Assembly (NCBI GenBank): GCA_003133345.1
Contig: PKXB01000164.1
Span: forward strand, 1,116 to 7,617
Length of the DNA stretch: 6,502 nucleotides
Reading direction: 5' to 3'
Source of the DNA: Hyphomicrobiales bacterium
Lineage (GTDB): Bacteria; Pseudomonadota; Alphaproteobacteria; Rhizobiales; Xanthobacteraceae
Positions 4,820 through 6,502 of the stretch are shown here, piece by piece. Position numbers and translations under genes: made by a program. The notes below the pieces were generated by a model. The model ran no database searches and was not told the DNA's origin. It saw only the letters and a list, made by a program, of their open reading frames with translations. Each line of letters begins with the position of its first letter. Within the stretch, counting starts at the first letter, position 1.

Positions 4820-5728
4820 ATGTCAGTCCTGTTGTTCGTTGTCGGCGCCATTGCCGTCATGGTGGGCGTCGGGATGGTCGGATACGGCATTCCGATCAAT
4901 GAATTCAGCTTCGGCAACACGCTCATCGTCGCAGGGACCACGGCCGTGGTCGGCGGCCTCATCGTCATCGCCATCAGCGCCGCGGTCAGCAAATTGCAGC
5001 GGATCGCCGAGACGCTGGCGACGCGCACGCCGGTGCGGTCCAGCAGCCCAATCGAAATGTTTGAACCGCCGTCCGGCTCGCGCGCGGACCCGATGCCGGG
5101 CCAAATTCCGTTCCCGCCCAGGCCGAAATCCGAGGAGGCTGTCCGCGAAGCGCAGCCGCCCGCCGATATGGCCGTCGAAGACCACCCGGCTGCTGCCGCG
5201 GCGCCGACGCTGCGAAATCCGGATAGGCCGGCCGCCGTGGCCGAGGAATTCGAAGCCAAGGAATACGAGTACGTTTCGCTGTCGCCGCAACAACCGATGC
5301 TCGCGCCGGCGGCGGTCGATCAGGGCGAGCCGGCGCCGCCTCCGCCGGTCAGCGACGATGCTTTTCCGGTGGCCGGAATGCGCCCGCAGCCGGCCGTCGA
5401 TGCGCCTTGGCGTTCTTCGCCGCCGCCGCCGCTGGAGCGCCAGTCCGAGACAAGCTATTTCGATGCCTTGTGGCCGGCGGAATCCAGGCCGGCGAAAAGC
5501 CCGGTCATTGGCGAGGCCAAGCCCGAGCCCGAGCCGAAGCGGGATCTGGCGCAGGCCCCTGCGCCCGAAGCGCAAAGCGAACCGGTCGCGATCCTGAAAT
5601 CCGGCGTCGTCGACGGCATGGCCTACACGCTCTATGTCGACGGTTCGATCGAAGCCGAACTGCCGCAAGGCACGCTGCATTTTGCCTCGATCAATGAGCT
5701 GCGCGATCATCTCGCGAAGAGCTCGTAG
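4820..5728 (+). CDS. Membrane-anchored proline-rich protein, hypothetical (302 aa)
   Basis: I do not recognise a named family. The protein begins with two hydrophobic segments (about residues 2-23 and 35-57) separated by a short loop (GIPINEFSFGN), a likely membrane hairpin. A long low-complexity Pro/Ala/Glu-rich linker (about 70-255, with PPPP, PEPEPK and APAPEA runs) follows. It ends in a compact domain of about 45 residues: ILKSGVVDGMAYTLYVDGSIEAELP, then FASINELRDHLAKSS, written here in pieces. The layout suggests a membrane anchor presenting the small C-terminal module on a flexible arm, probably in the cytoplasm. AAGAGG at 4802-4807 is rather distant (12 bp) from ATG 4820. The antisense frame is also open but is arginine-rich and not gene-like. 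Confidence 0.78.
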   Translation: MSVLLFVVGAIAVMVGVGMVGYGIPINEFSFGNTLIVAGTTAVVGGLIVIAISAAVSKLQRIAETLATRTPVRSSSPIEMFEPPSGSRADPMPGQIPFPPRPKSEEAVREAQPPADMAVEDHPAAAAAPTLRNPDRPAAVAEEFEAKEYEYVSLSPQQPMLAPAAVDQGEPAPPPPVSDDAFPVAGMRPQPAVDAPWRSSPPPPLERQSETSYFDALWPAESRPAKSPVIGEAKPEPEPKRDLAQAPAPEAQSEPVAILKSGVVDGMAYTLYVDGSIEAELPQGTLHFASINELRDHLAKSS

Positions 5729-5743
5729 AATCAAACGGATAGA

Positions 5744-5781
5744 CGGACATCGCCGTCGTCCGCCGCGTTCGGTTTATTTTT
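5744..5781 (+). terminator. Probable intrinsic terminator after the proline-rich protein gene
   Basis: CGGAC (5744-5748) can pair with GTCCG (5758-5762). A second small stem, CCG/CGG, at 5763-5772 lies directly before TTTATTTTT (5773-5781). The T-rich run 45 bp after the stop supports termination, but the stems are weak. Confidence 0.4.
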
Positions 5782-5837
5782 GGGCAGTGCACCGCAAAGA
5801 AGTCCCAAGTCTAATCGAGTTTTTGACGATCTTCTTC

Positions 5838-5866
5838 TTGCGGCGACTGAAATTCGTCAGTAGAAT
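5838..5866 (+). promoter_or_regulatory. Candidate sigma-70 type promoter of mucR
   Basis: TTGCGG (5838-5843) and TAGAAT (5861-5866, 5 of 6 to the -10 consensus) are separated by 17 bp. The -10 overlaps an inverted repeat AATTC-N7-GAATT (5851-5867), and an A-run follows at 5869-5875. Transcription would start near 5873, giving a leader of about 120 nt. MucR proteins are known to bind AT-rich DNA in their own promoters, so autoregulation here is possible but inferred. Confidence 0.4.
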
Positions 5867-5995
5867 TCAAAAAAATAGCCACAGAGCTTCGATATTCTTG
5901 CGCAGAACAACCTTGGATCAACCAGGGAGCATGGTTTTCTTCTGATTGAGCTGCGGCGCCTTGTTCTGGCACCGCGCCACAGCGGGGCAACTTCG

Positions 5996-6415
5996 ATGAC
6001 CGATACACCGGCGAGCGGCAACTACATCGAACTGACGGCGCAAATCGTCTCCGCCTATGTCAGCAACAACACAGTGCCGGCCGGCGAGATTCCCAGCCTG
6101 ATCAACCAGGTGCATGCCGCGCTCGCCCGGGTGTCCGGAAAATCCGGCGACGCCCCGTCCGAGCCGCTGCGCCCGGCGGTTTCGGTGAAAAAGTCGATCA
6201 CGCCGGAATACATTGTCTGCTTGGAAGACGGCAAGAAATTCAAGTCGCTCAAGCGGCATTTGCGCACGCAGTACAACATGACGCCCGAGCAGTACCGGGA
6301 AAAATGGGCGCTCGGCGCCGACTATCCGATGGTCGCGCCCAGTTACGCGGCCGCGCGCTCGCAACTGGCCAAGCAAATGGGTTTAGGCCAGCAGCGCCGC
6401 CGCCGCGCCAAATAA
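5996..6415 (+). CDS. mucR: MucR/Ros family transcriptional regulator
   Basis: A 139-residue global regulator of the Ros/MucR family, which binds AT-rich DNA and in rhizobia and Brucella controls exopolysaccharide, motility and surface traits. The N-terminal helical region (about 9-46, [16 protein letters not shown]...[12 protein letters not shown]) is the family's oligomerization part. A linker leads to the zinc-finger-like DNA-binding domain (about 67-130): [32 protein letters not shown] and DYPMVAP, ending in [12 protein letters not shown]. The metal-site positions are Cys75, Asp78 and His88, but the positions where Ros has the final His are Gln92 and Tyr93. ATG 5996 is chosen because the protein then starts like its family; the ribosome binding site is weak (GGGG at 5983-5986). 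Several MucR paralogues may exist, so the symbol denotes family only. Confidence 0.92.
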   Translation: MTDTPASGNYIELTAQIVSAYVSNNTVPAGEIPSLINQVHAALARVSGKSGDAPSEPLRPAVSVKKSITPEYIVCLEDGKKFKSLKRHLRTQYNMTPEQYREKWALGADYPMVAPSYAAARSQLAKQMGLGQQRRRRAK

Positions 6416-6452
6416 AGACATCAAGTAACCGGTACCGCATTCGCGCAGGTTT

Positions 6453-6474
6453 GCCGCCGCGGCGGTTTTGTTTT
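6453..6474 (+). terminator. Intrinsic terminator of mucR
   Basis: A GC-rich self-complementary CCGCCGCGGCGG (6454-6465) is followed at once by TTTTGTTTT, 38 bp after the mucR stop. The stem is short once a loop is allowed (CCGC/GCGG around CGCG), but placement and T-run support termination. Confidence 0.6.
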
Positions 6475-6483
6475 GCACCATTA

Positions 6484-6495
6484 GGGTCTGTACCC
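6484..6495. repeat. Short inverted repeat GGGT-CTGT-ACCC at window edge
   Basis: GGGT (6484-6487) and ACCC (6492-6495) flank CTGT, just after the mucR terminator. The sequence resembles the kind of short terminal sequence seen at ends of some insertion sequences, but with 7 bases left in the window no transposase can be seen. It could equally be a small hairpin upstream of the next gene. Confidence 0.3.
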
Positions 6496-6502
6496 AGATA
6501 AA

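Noticed and set aside
4692..5597. 301-aa plus-strand frame starting at TTG 4692 with a signal-peptide-like beginning
   Set aside because: Only the first 20 residues look plausible; the rest is Arg/Ser/Pro shadow of the gene in the neighbouring frame.
4823..5734. 303-aa open frame antisense to the proline-rich membrane protein gene
   Set aside because: Its translation is arginine-rich low complexity typical of a GC-rich shadow frame, it has no recognisable domain, and the sense strand has membrane segments and a compact C-terminal module.
5931..5945. Tiny leader ORF (Met-Val-Phe-Phe) before mucR
   Set aside because: The AGGGAG is only about 1 bp from the ATG, too close for normal initiation, and the peptide has no feature of a regulatory leader.
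5918..6376. 152-aa antisense frame over mucR
   Set aside because: The sense frame is an unmistakable MucR; the antisense product has no recognisable features.
1..6502. CRISPR arrays, tRNA or rRNA genes, complete transposons, defence or toxin-antitoxin systems
   Set aside because: I found no regularly spaced repeats, no tRNA-like cloverleaf, no transposase or recombinase, and no recognisable defence or toxin-antitoxin proteins in the window.

Overview
The window reads as chromosomal DNA of a high-GC alphaproteobacterium, most likely of the Hyphomicrobiales (Bradyrhizobium / Rhodopseudomonas / Xanthobacteraceae neighbourhood). The reasons are a MucR/Ros-type regulator, DUF1488 and DUF3309 small proteins, a HisKA_2-type histidine kinase end, a cytosolic SodB-type superoxide dismutase, and at least one sequence matching the alphaproteobacterial EcfG (general stress response) promoter, GGAAC-N16-CGTT. 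The genus is inferred from gene content only.

Layout. Positions 1-988 (+) hold the C-terminal ATPase part of a sensor histidine kinase, an overlapping DUF1488 gene and a 77-aa hypothetical gene. A convergent 88-aa exported protein lies at 997-1263 (-), with a well-placed EcfG-type promoter at 1302-1326. The region 1264-1435 is an AT-richer intergenic stretch with two inverted repeats. Positions 1436-2154 (+) carry a doubtful 57-aa ORF, an exported glycine-zipper protein and a 54-aa DUF3309 membrane peptide. On the minus strand sodB (3853-4455) is followed, after 66 bp, by a large GT-C-type membrane glycosyltransferase (2167-3786). The 364-bp divergent region 4456-4819 holds the sodB leader, with overlapping hairpins and an EcfG-like box, and the upstream region of a 302-aa membrane-anchored proline-rich protein (4820-5728, +). 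A long leader with a plausible sigma-70 promoter precedes mucR (5996-6415, +), followed by a terminator and, at the right edge, a short inverted repeat that might start an insertion sequence.

How it fits together. This looks like ordinary chromosome with a stress and cell-envelope flavour: signalling kinase, exported and membrane small proteins, SOD, membrane glycosyltransferase and a global regulator. I see no CRISPR array, no tRNA or rRNA, no complete mobile element and no obvious novel multi-gene system. The points most worth following are regulatory: the EcfG-type site in front of the 88-aa exported protein, the sodB leader in which a terminator-like hairpin competes with another hairpin and overlaps an EcfG-like promoter, and a MucR protein whose zinc-ligand set is incomplete.
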